DNA from: PALSA-600 sp963766575
GTDB lineage: Bacteria > Actinomycetota > Thermoleophilia > Gaiellales > Gaiellaceae
NCBI GenBank assembly: GCA_963766575.1
Contig: CAVYAR010000004.1
Location: forward strand, 310,001-374,000
Length of the DNA: 64,000 nucleotides
Direction: 5' to 3'
This document shows positions 33,432-42,521 of the stretch, piece by piece (position 1 is the first letter of the stretch; every line of letters starts with the position of its first letter). Both the position numbers and the translations under genes were made by a program. A model generated the notes under the pieces. The model was not told the DNA's origin. It ran no database searches and saw nothing but the letters and a program-made list of their open reading frames with translations.

Positions 33432-34637
33432 TCAGACCGTGCGGAGGGCGTCTGTTGGTGCGAGGCGGGCTGCACGAATTGCGGGTAGGAGGCCGGCGAT
33501 GGCGCCGATCGCGAAGGCGGCGCCGAGGCCCCCTGCCCAGGCGAGGGTCGGGATGACTGTCGCCCAGTGCTTGGTATGAGCGTAAGCCGCCGTGGCGAGG
33601 ATGCCGAGAAGTACGCCGGCGAGGCCGCCGAGCAGGGCGAGCAGGATCGCTTCGCTGAGGAACTGGGTGCGGATGTTGCCCTTCGTTGCTCCCAGCGCGC
33701 GACGGAGGCCGATCTCGCTCCGCCGTTCGAGTACCGAGATGATCATGATGTTGGCGACACCGACGGCGCCGACGAGGAGGGAGACGGCGCCCAGCCCGAG
33801 GAAGAGGCCGCTCAGGGCCCCCGCGGCATCAGCCCGGGCGGTGAGCGCAGCCGAGGGCTGGCTGACGTCGACCTCGTTCGGCGATTCCGGGTTGGCGGTC
33901 GCGGCGAGGACTGCTTGGACGGCCGTGGTCTGGGTTGTGACGGTCCGGACGTAGATCGTCGTCGGGTGACCGTCGAGGCCGAGGTATTTCTCGGCGGCCT
34001 GGTATCCCACGAGAACGCTGCTGTCGATCTCGGGGGCGAGCGCCGCGGAGGTCAGGATGCCGGCGACGTAGAACCACATTCCCCCGAGCCAGACCCTCAG
34101 GCCCCGATAGATGCGGTCGATCCCGAGCAGCTGTGCCGCCTGGGCACCGAGTACGCACACCGGTTCAGTCGCTGTCGCGCCGTTGAGGTAGCTGCCACGG
34201 GCGACGGTCGACCCGACGGCCGGGAGGAGGTTCAGGGTCGCTGCCTGCACCTGGAGGGCATTCGTGTTGACGGACGGGATCAAGTTGCTGCGGTAGACGT
34301 CGGCGCTCGTCGAGCCGGTATCCGCGACCTGCGTGACCGGGCCGATGCGGGCGATCATCCCCGGTGAGGCGACCGGTAGCTCGGCCGTGGCGCCGAACAG
34401 GGTTTGGCCGGTGGTCACGGTGAGGAGGTTGGTGCCGAGGCGGTCGATCTCGGCCAGCAGCCCGGCACGTGAGGAGGCGGAGAGACCGAGCACCGCAACG
34501 ATCGCGGCGACGCCGATGGCGATTCCGAGCGCCGAGAGGGCAGCCCGCATCCGCCGGGTGCGGAGACCGACGCTGGCGACGCGGGCCAGGTCGTCCGGGC
34601 GGAGCTTCCTCGGTGTCAGCGAAGCAGTCGCGCTCAT
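33432..34637 (-). CDS. ABC transporter permease, MacB/FtsX type
   Basis: A 401-residue permease. The first membrane helix (AALSALGIAIGVAAIVAVLGL) is followed by a large extracytoplasmic domain of about 220 residues, then three C-terminal helices carrying the FtsX signature VANIMIISVLERRSEIGLRRALGATKG. This is the MacB layout with the ATPase on a separate protein. It begins 3 bases after the Ig-like gene stop and ends the four-gene exporter operon. Substrate unknown. Confidence 0.9.
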   Translation of the reverse strand: MSATASLTPRKLRPDDLARVASVGLRTRRMRAALSALGIAIGVAAIVAVLGLSASSRAGLLAEIDRLGTNLLTVTTGQTLFGATAELPVASPGMIARIGPVTQVADTGSTSADVYRSNLIPSVNTNALQVQAATLNLLPAVGSTVARGSYLNGATATEPVCVLGAQAAQLLGIDRIYRGLRVWLGGMWFYVAGILTSAALAPEIDSSVLVGYQAAEKYLGLDGHPTTIYVRTVTTQTTAVQAVLAATANPESPNEVDVSQPSAALTARADAAGALSGLFLGLGAVSLLVGAVGVANIMIISVLERRSEIGLRRALGATKGNIRTQFLSEAILLALLGGLAGVLLGILATAAYAHTKHWATVIPTLAWAGGLGAAFAIGAIAGLLPAIRAARLAPTDALRTV

Positions 34638-34640
34638 CCG

Positions 34641-36863
34641 CTAGGCGGTCGGGTCGTTGACGAGGGCGAACGCGGCGGAATGCCCGGCCGCGGTCGCACG
34701 CACGACGTAACCGCCCTGGCTGCGGCCGGCCACGAACGACGGTGCGACCGCGACGCCTCTTGCGTCGGTCTTCACGGTGACCGTGCGCCTCGTGCCGGCG
34801 AATCGGCCCGTGGCACCGGATGCGGGAGCGAAGAACCTGACGTCGATCCCGGCGACCGGATTGTCTTCGGAGTCGGCGACGGTGACCGCGAGCAGGATCG
34901 GAAAACGTGTTCCGGCCGAGGTCGACTCGATCGCCGCGACGCCGGCCGTGATCGTCGCCGGCCTGCCTGGAAGGTTGTGAAGCGTGAAGCTCGCCGCGTT
35001 GGTCGTCCCGGCCGTGGTCGCGGTCGCCGTGAACGCACCGGCGGTGGTGTTCGCGATCAGCCGCGGCGAGGTCGCGACGCCGGCGGCGTCGGTGACTTCG
35101 GTCGCCTGGCTCGAGCCGCCGACGAAGCTCGCTGCGGATGCACTCGCCGAGCCGGCGGTGCCGCTGCCGCCGCCGCTTGCGCCGAGTGTGAAAGCGACGC
35201 TCGCGCCCTGCACTGGTTTGCCGCTCGCGTCGCGCACCTCGACCTGTAGCGGCCTGGCGTAACGGGTCCCGACGATCGCCGTCCGTTTCTCCTCGTCTTT
35301 TGCGGCGATGGTGGGCGCTCTGCCGGCACGGTTGTCGAGCGAGAAGCCGGCGACGTCGGTGGTGCCGGTCATGGCCGCGGTCGCCGCGAACCGGCCGGCT
35401 GTCGAGTTGGCGGTGAAGTGCGGCGAGGTGGCGATACCGGAGGCATTGGTCGCCTCGGTCGCCTGGCTGGAGCCGTCGGGGAAGCTCGCGCCGGCACCGG
35501 CGGGGCCGGCGGCGGCCGCGCCGGCACCGGCGGCCGCCCCGCCGCCTGCGCCGGAGCCAAGCGTGAACGTGACGGTCGCGCCCTGCAACGGATCGCCCCG
35601 GCCGTCGCGCACCTTCACCCGCAACGGCTTGCGGTAGCGAGCACCCGTCGTCGCCGACTGTCTCGCCGGTGCGAGCGGGGTGATCGTCGACGGCTTGCCG
35701 GCGAGGTTGTCGAGCGAGAAGCTGGCCACGTCGCTCGTCCCGGTGGTCGTCGCCGTCGCGGTGAACCCGCCTGCAGTCGTGTCGGCGCTGAAGCGCGGCG
35801 AGGTGGCGACCCCTGAGGCGTCGGTGGTCTCTGTCGCCTGGCTCGAGCCGTCGGCGAAACTCGCGCCCGCGGCGGCCGAGCTATCGGCGCCTGCGGCACC
35901 GCCGCTCGTGGCGGAGCCGAGCGTGAACGTCACCGTCGCTCCCTGCAGCGGTTTGCCGCTCCCATTGAGCAACTTCACCTCCAACGGCTTACCGAACCTG
36001 GCGCCGATCGCCGCCGTCTGCCTCGCCGGCGGGAGAGCCGTGATCGTGGGGCGCTTGCCTGCGAGGTTGTCGAGCGAGTAGACGGCCGGCTCGACGACAT
36101 CCGCCGTAGCTGCGGTCGCGGTGAAGGTGCCGGCGGTGCCGTTGGCGCTGAACAACGGCGAGGTGGCGGTGCCCGACGCGTCGGTGAGCTCGGTCGCCTG
36201 CCCGGCGCCGCCGCCGAAGCTCGCACCCGCAGCGCTGGCGCTCGCGCCTGCGCTCGGCCCGGCGCCGCCGCTCGAGCCGAGCGTGAAGGTGACGCTCGCC
36301 CCGTCGACCGGGTTGCCGTTGGCATCGAGGACCGTCGCCTGCAGCGGCTGCGAGTAGCGGCTGCCCGCGGTCGCCGATTGGACGGTCGATGGAACCGCAC
36401 TGATCGTCGCGGCGATTCCGCTCGCGGTGTTCGTGAGTGAGAACGTGACGCTCCCGTAGTCGGAGCTGGCGGTGACCGTGTAGCTGCCGGCGCTGCCGCC
36501 GGCGGTGAACCCGGGTGCATTCGCCTGGCCGGAGGCGTCGGTACCGACCGTCACGACGTTCGAGCCGCTCGCCGAGAAGGTGCCGCTCGCGCCACTCGCG
36601 GGCGCCGAGAAGGTGACCGGCACGCCCGCTTCGGCGGTCGTGACCGGGCAGCCGTTCGTGTTCCCGAGCGCAACCGCGAGCATCGCATCGAACGGCTGCC
36701 GCAGCTTGGCGGTCTGCGGCGTGCCGCCGACCAGCGTCATCGCATTCGGGGAGTTCGAGGTCGGGCAGGCAGCGCTCGCCGCGCCCGCCGTGCCACCCAG
36801 GCCGATCGCCGTGAGGGAGGCCAGGCCGGCAACGGCCAGGATCCCGAGTCTCACGCTGCTCAT
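34641..36863 (-). CDS. Exported protein with six Ig-like (Big-1-like) repeats, inside an ABC operon
   Basis: A 740-residue protein with a signal peptide (about residues 1-30, LGILAVAGLASLTAIGLGG) and six tandem modules of about 100-120 residues. Each runs from a segment such as ARQTAAIGARFGKPLEV through GASVTFTLG, a Gly/Ala/Ser-rich insert, TDASGVATSP and TAGxFTATA to FSLDNLAGK, the layout of bacterial Ig-like Big-1 domains. The four central modules are closely similar. It overlaps the ATPase stop by 4 bases and is followed 3 bases later by the permease, so it is made with the exporter. A surface partner or a cargo of the exporter is possible (inference). Confidence 0.85.
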   Translation of the reverse strand: MSSVRLGILAVAGLASLTAIGLGGTAGAASAACPTSNSPNAMTLVGGTPQTAKLRQPFDAMLAVALGNTNGCPVTTAEAGVPVTFSAPASGASGTFSASGSNVVTVGTDASGQANAPGFTAGGSAGSYTVTASSDYGSVTFSLTNTASGIAATISAVPSTVQSATAGSRYSQPLQATVLDANGNPVDGASVTFTLGSSGGAGPSAGASASAAGASFGGGAGQATELTDASGTATSPLFSANGTAGTFTATAATADVVEPAVYSLDNLAGKRPTITALPPARQTAAIGARFGKPLEVKLLNGSGKPLQGATVTFTLGSATSGGAAGADSSAAAGASFADGSSQATETTDASGVATSPRFSADTTAGGFTATATTTGTSDVASFSLDNLAGKPSTITPLAPARQSATTGARYRKPLRVKVRDGRGDPLQGATVTFTLGSGAGGGAAAGAGAAAAGPAGAGASFPDGSSQATEATNASGIATSPHFTANSTAGRFAATAAMTGTTDVAGFSLDNRAGRAPTIAAKDEEKRTAIVGTRYARPLQVEVRDASGKPVQGASVAFTLGASGGGSGTAGSASASAASFVGGSSQATEVTDAAGVATSPRLIANTTAGAFTATATTAGTTNAASFTLHNLPGRPATITAGVAAIESTSAGTRFPILLAVTVADSEDNPVAGIDVRFFAPASGATGRFAGTRRTVTVKTDARGVAVAPSFVAGRSQGGYVVRATAAGHSAAFALVNDPTA

Positions 36864-37621
36864 CGCGACGCACCGTCCGGGTCGGCCGAATCGGTGACGA
36901 TGCGGCCGTCGAGCATCTCGACCTGGCGGGGCAGGCCAGCGGCAAGCTCGCGGTCGTGAGTGATGACGGCGATGGTCGCGCCGGAGGCGTGCAGCTCGTG
37001 GAGCAGGTCGAGAATCGCAGCTCCGTTCGTGCTGTCGAGGTTGCCTGTCGGCTCGTCGGCGAGCACGATTGCCTTCCGCCCCACGAGCGCGCGCGCGATC
37101 GCCACGCGCTGGCGCTCGCCGCCCGAGAGCTGCGTCGGCCGCGCCGTCAGCCGCTCGCCCAGCCCGACCGCGGCGAGCACCCCCGCTGCCTGCTCGCGCC
37201 GCTCGCGGACAGGAACACCCGCGTAGAGCAGCCCGTCGGCCACGTTCTCGAGCGCGGTTGCGTGCTCGGCGAGGAAGAACTGCTGGAAGACGAAACCGAT
37301 GCGGGTGGCGCGCAGCGCCGCCAGCTCGCGATCTGACAGGCCGGCGACGTCCAGGCCGGTGATCCGGACGGTCCCCGAGCTTGGCCGGTCGAGCGTTCCC
37401 ATCAGATGCAGCAGGGTCGACTTGCCCGAGCCGGATGGGCCCACGATCGCGAGGAGCTCGCCGCGATGAACGCTGAAGCTGACCCCGTCGAGCGCGACCA
37501 CCGGCGGCTCGCTGCCGTAGATCTTGCTGACGTCGTCGAGCTCGAGCACGGTTTCCCGGCTCCGGCCGCCTGCCGAAGGAGGCGCGATCAACGTCGAATC
37601 GGTGGTCGCGGACGGGCTCAT
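36860..37621 (-). CDS. ABC transporter ATP-binding protein, MacB/LolD type
   Basis: A 253-residue ATPase with all expected motifs: Walker A GPSGSGKSTLLHLMG, signature LSGGERQRVAIARAL, Walker B IVLADEPTGNLDS and the switch His in VITHDREL. It works on the cytosolic face and should drive the MacB-type permease encoded two genes later. The start overlaps the HlyD stop and the stop overlaps the Ig-like gene start, each by 4 bases. Confidence 0.95.
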   Translation of the reverse strand: MSPSATTDSTLIAPPSAGGRSRETVLELDDVSKIYGSEPPVVALDGVSFSVHRGELLAIVGPSGSGKSTLLHLMGTLDRPSSGTVRITGLDVAGLSDRELAALRATRIGFVFQQFFLAEHATALENVADGLLYAGVPVRERREQAAGVLAAVGLGERLTARPTQLSGGERQRVAIARALVGRKAIVLADEPTGNLDSTNGAAILDLLHELHASGATIAVITHDRELAAGLPRQVEMLDGRIVTDSADPDGASR

Positions 37622-39171
37622 TCGCTTGGTACCACCACGCGGGTTCCGGGCCTCAGATTGGTGCCGGTGATCTGGACGAATCCGTCCGCATCGTCGAACA
37701 AGCCGAGCTGCACACCAACCAGATGATGGGCACCGCCTGCGCCGGCGACCTCGACCGCGTACCCGCCGGAGGCAAGCGCGAGGAGCGCGTTCACCGGCAC
37801 CACCAGAGCGTTCTTGACGCTCCCGGTCGTGATCGAGACATTGACCGGCGCCTGGTCGAGATGCCCGGTGGCAGCCGGGTCGGTCGGGGTGACGTCGACC
37901 TCGATCGTCGGTGGGCCCGAGCCCCCACCACCCTGGTCGGAGCTCGACGGGACCGTCGCGACCGAGCCGACGTAGGAGACCCGGCCGGGTGTCGTGCTGT
38001 TATCCGGCAGCGTGATCGTGACCGGGTCGCCGACTCTCAGATCGGACTGCTGGGCCGCGTCGAGGGCGATCGTCACCTGTCGCGCGAGCGAGGTGATCCC
38101 GAGCGCCGGCCCTGCCTGCACGGTCGCCCCGAGCGTCGGGGTCACCGTCGTCACCCGCACCGGGCCCGGCTCGAACACGACCGAGCCGAGCAGCAGCTCG
38201 CCGGTCCGGCTCAATCCATGCGCGGCCTGGAATGCGTCGATCGCCGATGCCGTCGCCGGCGTGAACTCATCGCCGGCGAGAGCCGAGCCGTAGCCGAGCT
38301 CCCGCAGGTTCCTGTTCAGCTCCGCCACGTCCCTGCCGGGTGACATCTCGGACATGAACGCCCGCCACGGCGCCACCGGTCCGTACAGCAGCACAACCGG
38401 CTCGGCGCTGATCTCGTAGAGCGTCTGACCCCGCTCGACGATCTGCCCGACCGCCGGCAACGCGGTGAAGGTCGAGCTCTCCCCATAGGTCGTCGCCGAC
38501 GAATCCGACTCGCTCAGGCCCGTCTCCGCGGTCGCAACGCCGCTCGTTGCCGACGAGACGGCCTGACGGTCGCTCACGACTTTCGCCTCTGCTTGCGACG
38601 CGCTTTGCTCGTCGGACGAGACGGCCTGAGAGTCGGTCGCGCATGGGCCGGAGCCGGAGCCGCTTCCCGCACCGGTGCCGGACGAGCTTGCGGCGCTTTG
38701 ACCGGCGTTGTCACCACCGCAGTCGACCGCCAGCTTCGCCCGATCCGCTGACAGGGTCGCGTCCGCCTCGTCGAGCGCGCCCGAATCGGTCGAAAGCGCG
38801 GACTGAGCCGTTTGCAGCTGCGCCTGCGCCGTGGTGTCGGCCTGTTTCGCCTGCGCGAGGTCCTGAGCCGTCGTCCCGGCCGGAACAACGATCGTCGATG
38901 CGCCGGCAAAGCCGAGCGTCGCGCTCACCTGCGTCTGCTGGTCGAGCGAGCGGCGGGTCACCGTTGCGAGAGCGGTCGGGAACGCGTTGTCTGCCGACGC
39001 GCCGCCGGAGGTCCCGCCGCCGCCGCCAAACGCGCCGTTCGCGTAGGCGATCCCGAGCGCCGCAACGAAGACCGCGGCGCTGCCGAGCCCGATCAGCGTT
39101 CGCCGCGACAATCGCGGGCGGCGCGCGGGCGGCAGGACAAGCGTGTCCTCAGCCTGCGCCACAGCGACCAT
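37618..39171 (-). CDS. HlyD/MacA-type adaptor with peptidoglycan-binding-like domain
   Basis: A 517-residue membrane-anchored protein. A basic N-terminus is followed by one helix (LIGLGSAAVFVAALGIAYA), then a Gly/Ser linker, an adaptor domain with a long helical hairpin (AQAKQADTTAQAQLQTAQSA onward), and near residue 300 a PG_binding_1-like segment (VAELNRNLRELGYG, FTPATASAIDAFQAAHGL). C-terminal beta-barrel modules end in VVPVNALLAL and NLRPGTRVVV. In a Gram-positive envelope such adaptors may link the exporter to the wall. First gene of the exporter operon. The AGAGG site touches ATG 39171, so GTG 39162 is an alternative start. A triple-repeat operator lies about 107 bases upstream. Confidence 0.88.
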   Translation of the reverse strand: MVAVAQAEDTLVLPPARRPRLSRRTLIGLGSAAVFVAALGIAYANGAFGGGGGTSGGASADNAFPTALATVTRRSLDQQTQVSATLGFAGASTIVVPAGTTAQDLAQAKQADTTAQAQLQTAQSALSTDSGALDEADATLSADRAKLAVDCGGDNAGQSAASSSGTGAGSGSGSGPCATDSQAVSSDEQSASQAEAKVVSDRQAVSSATSGVATAETGLSESDSSATTYGESSTFTALPAVGQIVERGQTLYEISAEPVVLLYGPVAPWRAFMSEMSPGRDVAELNRNLRELGYGSALAGDEFTPATASAIDAFQAAHGLSRTGELLLGSVVFEPGPVRVTTVTPTLGATVQAGPALGITSLARQVTIALDAAQQSDLRVGDPVTITLPDNSTTPGRVSYVGSVATVPSSSDQGGGGSGPPTIEVDVTPTDPAATGHLDQAPVNVSITTGSVKNALVVPVNALLALASGGYAVEVAGAGGAHHLVGVQLGLFDDADGFVQITGTNLRPGTRVVVPSE

Positions 39172-39277
39172 CCTCTGCTGAGCTCAACGGGCTTGGGCAC
39201 CAGCCCGGATGCCGCCCGTGCCGATCCGGCCAACGCTCTGTCTTCCGAGGTCCATCCATCAGGCAGGAAAGCCGTTC

Positions 39278-39307
39278 GCTCTAAAACGGCTCTAAAGACG
39301 GTCTAAC
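39278..39307 (-). promoter_or_regulatory. Triple direct-repeat operator (TTTAGAGC type) before the exporter operon
   Basis: On the plus strand GCTCTAAAA, GCTCTAAAG and GGTCTAACG begin at 39278, 39289 and 39300, an exact 11-bp period as bound by OmpR-type regulators. The same array, with the same flanks CAGGAAAGCCG and TCTAACGAGTC, occurs at 47935-47965. The OmpR-type regulator at 49303-49971 is the best candidate partner (inference). Confidence 0.65.
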
Positions 39308-39357
39308 GAGTCCGTGAAACGGGCGTGCCGACGCCCTCTCGCACGTCGCCGCCGACA

Positions 39358-39984
39358 TCAGCCATGCGCCCTCGCGTAGGCGTTGTAGGCGGTATTCGAG
39401 GGCATGTACGGCGGCCGGTAGGCTCCGCAGGCCTGGTTTGCGGCCTCGAACTTGGGCGAGCCCTGATTGACTCCAACCGTGGCGGGGTCGGGTATGCGGC
39501 CGTCGCTCGCGGGGTCGGGGAAGCTCGGAACGCCGTGGCTGCGAACGCACTGCGAGTAGGCCAAGGCAAGCGCCCGCACCTGCTGTATCTGTACCGGGCT
39601 CGGTCCGCTGCCGCCGTTCGGAAGCAGGTGGTTGCAACTGCTCGACGCAGACCGGAAGCGGGAGAGGCTGACCTGTAGCTGCTGCAGGCTCTCCTTCACG
39701 AGCCCGCTGCTTCCGGGGTCGGGGTAGTTCGGCACCCCATGGGAGCGCATGCAGCGCGCGAAGGCAAGCGCCGGGATCTGTTCCGCCGACGCCGACGCAG
39801 AGCTCGAGGAGGCAGTGCGAGTCTGCGTCGTCGTCGAGCCGAGCTGCGCGACGTGGCGGGCCGGCGAGCTCCCGCAGCCTCCCGCGAGGAGCGTCAGTCC
39901 CAATGTGGCGAGGGCGCCGGCCGCGATTCGGGCCCTGGTCGGGCGCCTGGACCGGCTGAGGCACTGCGGCTCGGATCGGGTCAC
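39358..39984 (-). CDS. HGVPxFPDP-family lipoprotein, paralog 1
   Basis: 208 residues. The leader ends in a lipobox (TLLAGGC), followed by a Ser/Thr/Ala-rich linker and two modules. Module 1 has ALAFARCMRSHGVPNYPDP, module 2 has LAYSQCVRSHGVPSFPDP, and each is followed by a second Cys (SSSCNHLLPNG; ANQACGAY), so two disulfide-linked modules are likely. The GTG start at 39984 is supported by its position: the conserved upstream CGATAACAG block lies exactly 22 bases from it, as in two other paralogs. Cell-surface location is expected. Family function unknown. Confidence 0.85.
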   Translation of the reverse strand: MTRSEPQCLSRSRRPTRARIAAGALATLGLTLLAGGCGSSPARHVAQLGSTTTQTRTASSSSASASAEQIPALAFARCMRSHGVPNYPDPGSSGLVKESLQQLQVSLSRFRSASSSCNHLLPNGGSGPSPVQIQQVRALALAYSQCVRSHGVPSFPDPASDGRIPDPATVGVNQGSPKFEAANQACGAYRPPYMPSNTAYNAYARAHG

Positions 39985-39989
39985 GCTGT

Positions 39990-40047
39990 CGATGATCGCT
40001 CGCTCCGATAACAGCCGAACGAGCCGACGATGAAGAATCGATGAAAG
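39990..40047 (-). promoter_or_regulatory. Type-A operator/promoter (TTTCATCG repeat), copy 1
   Basis: Three blocks on the plus strand: CGATGATCG at 39990, CGATAACAGCC at 40006, and the repeat CGATGAAGA/CGATGAAAG at 40028 and 40039 (11-bp step). Read toward the gene this is two TTTCATCG-like half-sites, a GGCTGTTATCG block whose TTATCG may be the -10, and CGATCATCG before the start. The second half-site falls at the -35. Block spacings are identical to copies 2 and 3. Confidence 0.65.
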
Positions 40048-40081
40048 CGGCCCGGGACGAGATGATCGGTGGCATCTCCAC

Positions 40082-40633
40082 TCAGTTCGTACCGCTGTCG
40101 GGGAGGCCCGCCGGGATCAGCTTCCGGCAGATCGGCAGCGCGGCCTGGACGACAGGAGTGTTCGGGTCGATGGTCGACGGGATGTTGAACGAGACGCTGC
40201 CGTTCTGGAACGTCGGGTCGGGAAAGTCGGGAATCCCGTGCCTGCGCATGCAGGCGGCGGCCTTGAGGTAGTCGAGCTGATCGGCACGGGTGATCGTCGG
40301 CCCCTGGTTCGGGCCGCCCTTTGGGAGCAGGTTGCTGCACGCAGTGTCGGCAGCGTCGAACCGTGGGGCGTTGCTCTTCCGGGCGGCCACGACCTCGGGC
40401 TTCGGGAAGTTTCCGGTGCCGTCGGGGTCGGGGAACCCGGGCACTCCGTGTGCGCGCATGCAGCGGGCGTAGGCAACCGCTCCGATCTGCGAGGTCGGCG
40501 TTGTGCCAGTCGACGAGGATGGAACGTTCGCGACTCCAGCACCACTACTACCACCGCCGCAGCCGGCCGCGAGCAGCGACAACGCGGCTGCGGCGACGAC
40601 CAAGACGAGGATGACTGGACGGCGGCAATGCAT
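40082..40633 (-). CDS. HGVPxFPDP-family lipoprotein, paralog 2
   Basis: 183 residues. The leader is LVVAAAALSLLAAGC with the lipidated Cys near residue 25. Module 1 has AYARCMRAHGVPGFPDP with partner Cys in DTACSNLLPKG; module 2 has AACMRRHGIPDFPDP with partner Cys in LPICRKLIPAG. It begins one base after the stop of paralog 3 and ends in the same SGTN tail, so the two are an adjacent duplication in one unit. No type-A or type-B operator is seen directly before this pair. Confidence 0.85.
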   Translation of the reverse strand: MHCRRPVILVLVVAAAALSLLAAGCGGGSSGAGVANVPSSSTGTTPTSQIGAVAYARCMRAHGVPGFPDPDGTGNFPKPEVVAARKSNAPRFDAADTACSNLLPKGGPNQGPTITRADQLDYLKAAACMRRHGIPDFPDPTFQNGSVSFNIPSTIDPNTPVVQAALPICRKLIPAGLPDSGTN

Positions 40634-40634
40634 G

Positions 40635-41186
40635 TCAGTTGGTACCGCTGTAGGGCAGACCGGCCGGTATCAGCTTCTGGCAAATCCCTAGCGCGCTCCG
40701 GACTCGAGGAGAGTTCTTGTCGATGCTCGACGGAATGCTGAATGTGACGCCGTTGCTCTGGAACATCGGGTCGGGGAAGTCAGGAATCCCGTGCCTGCGC
40801 ATGCAAGCGGCGCCATCGAGATAGTCGAGCTGGTCGGCGTGGGTGATCGTGTACCTCGGGGCGATGGGGACGACGCCATTCGGGAGCAGGTGAATGCACG
40901 CGCGGTCAGCCTCCCGAACCCGGGTCTGGCCCGCCCGGAGTTGCTTGATCTCGTTCCCATCGAACGTCCCGCTGCTGTTCGGGTCGGGGAATCCGGGCAC
41001 CCCGTGAGAGCGCATGCAGCTGGAATAGACGACCACTCCGGTCTGCGGCGGCGTCGTCGTGGCGGTCGCGGAGGGGGGAACGTTCGCAACCCTGGGCGAG
41101 CCGCCCCCGCCACAGCCGGCCGCGAACAGCGACAGGGCGGTCGCGGCAACGGCGGAGACGGCGATCAGTGGACGCGGGAGACGCAC
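40635..41186 (-). CDS. HGVPxFPDP-family lipoprotein, paralog 3
   Basis: About 183 residues from GTG 41186, which puts the lipobox Cys (SLFAAGC) at residue 25. An in-frame ATG at 41222 would add 12 residues; neither has a ribosome site. Modules are YSSCMRSHGVPGFPDP with DRACIHLLPNG, and GAACMRRHGIPDFPDP with LGICQKLIPAG. It is most similar to paralog 2 downstream. It is divergent from the NarL-type kinase gene, which may regulate it. Confidence 0.82.
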   Translation of the reverse strand: MRLPRPLIAVSAVAATALSLFAAGCGGGGSPRVANVPPSATATTTPPQTGVVVYSSCMRSHGVPGFPDPNSSGTFDGNEIKQLRAGQTRVREADRACIHLLPNGVVPIAPRYTITHADQLDYLDGAACMRRHGIPDFPDPMFQSNGVTFSIPSSIDKNSPRVRSALGICQKLIPAGLPYSGTN

Positions 41187-41351
41187 AGGTAGGACGTTAG
41201 GGAGCCAGTTGCTCGACCGCATCGCGCGCGAGCGCGGTCTTTCGGCCGCCGCGCCGAGGTGAGGTTTCCCGGCGCGTCACTCTCCGGGGTGAGCCCGAAG
41301 ATCGTTTTCTCGCGCGAGGCACCGCGGGCTAAGAGCGACCACAATGGAGAC

Positions 41352-42521
41352 GTGCACTCTCTGGACACGGAGCGGCTGCTTGTGATGCCTCGCAATCTGC
41401 TCTCCGGGCGCAACGGGCGAATCGCCCTGACCCTCGTGCTCCTGGTTGCGACCGCCCTCGAGGCGAGGCTGGCACGAGACGTGACCGCCCATGTGCTCCA
41501 GGTCGAGATCTTCCTGAACGTGCTTGCCGTCGCGATGCTCCTGGTTGCACGGCGCTGGCCGACCGTCGCAACCGTGGTAGCCGCCGTGGCCACTGTCCTG
41601 CTCGTGGCACATCGCACGCCGATGAGCATCGTGCCGTTCTGCGTGATGCTCTTCCTGTTCGTCCGGCTCGTGATCCGCGTCGGTCTCCTCGTCTCCGCGA
41701 CGCTGCTCATTCCCTTCGTCATCCTGGCGACGCCGCATTTCCGAGGAGCCAATGCGGGCTTTACGAGCGATGTCACGCTGCTGTTCCTCGCAGGCGCGCT
41801 CGTGGTCGGCGAGTCGCTGCGCAAGCGAGGGCTGGCGGTCGCAGAGCTGGACGCGACCCAGGAAGCAATGGCGGAGAGCATTCGAGCGCGCACGGTGATG
41901 GAGGAGCGCGCCCGCATCGCCCGAGAGCTCCATGACATCGTCGCGCACCATCTGTCGGTGATCGCGATCGAGAGCGAGAGCGCACGGCTGACCTCGCCGA
42001 AGCTCTCCCGGGATGCCGGCAGACGCCTCGAGGCGATCGCCTCCACTGCGCGGGAGGCGCTGACCGAGACGCGCCGGCTGCTGGGAATCCTGCGCGAGGA
42101 CACCGGAGACGCGGCCGACCGCACACCGCAGCCCGGGCTCGGTGATCTCGACGACTTGATCGAAAGGGCGGAAGCGACGGGAACACCCGTCCGGCTGATC
42201 CGGCAGGGAAAGGCCGCGCGGCTGCCCCTGAGCATCGATCTGGCCGCCTACCGGATCGTCCAGGAAGCGCTCACGAACGCACGACGCCACGCCCCGGGCG
42301 CAGCCGTCGATGTCGAGGTCTCCTACCGTGACGAGGCCCTCGATCTGCGCATCAGGGACTACGGCCCTGGCGCGCCCGGCGGCGAGCCGGTCGAGGGTCA
42401 CGGACTGATGGGAATGCGCGAACGCGCAACGCTCGCAGGCGGCACCTTCTCCGCGGGACAGGCCGAAGGGGGCGGCTTCGAGGTGACGATCACGCTCCCG
42501 ACCATCGAGCCGGTCCCGTGA
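41352..42521 (+). CDS. Sensor histidine kinase, NarL/HisKA_3 type
   Basis: About 389 residues. Several hydrophobic helices in the first 150 residues (ALTLVLLVATALEA, IFLNVLAVAMLLVA, VGLLVSATLLIPFVILA) form the sensor. The phosphoacceptor His lies in RIARELHDIVAHHLSVIAIE, and the ATPase domain carries AYRIVQEALTNARRHA and GHGLMGMRERA. GTG 41352 is chosen; ATG 41385 and a GTG at 41259 are alternatives, none with a good ribosome site. Its stop overlaps the next start (GTGA), pairing it with the response regulator gene, which is frameshifted. Confidence 0.88.
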   Translation: MHSLDTERLLVMPRNLLSGRNGRIALTLVLLVATALEARLARDVTAHVLQVEIFLNVLAVAMLLVARRWPTVATVVAAVATVLLVAHRTPMSIVPFCVMLFLFVRLVIRVGLLVSATLLIPFVILATPHFRGANAGFTSDVTLLFLAGALVVGESLRKRGLAVAELDATQEAMAESIRARTVMEERARIARELHDIVAHHLSVIAIESESARLTSPKLSRDAGRRLEAIASTAREALTETRRLLGILREDTGDAADRTPQPGLGDLDDLIERAEATGTPVRLIRQGKAARLPLSIDLAAYRIVQEALTNARRHAPGAAVDVEVSYRDEALDLRIRDYGPGAPGGEPVEGHGLMGMRERATLAGGTFSAGQAEGGGFEVTITLPTIEPVP

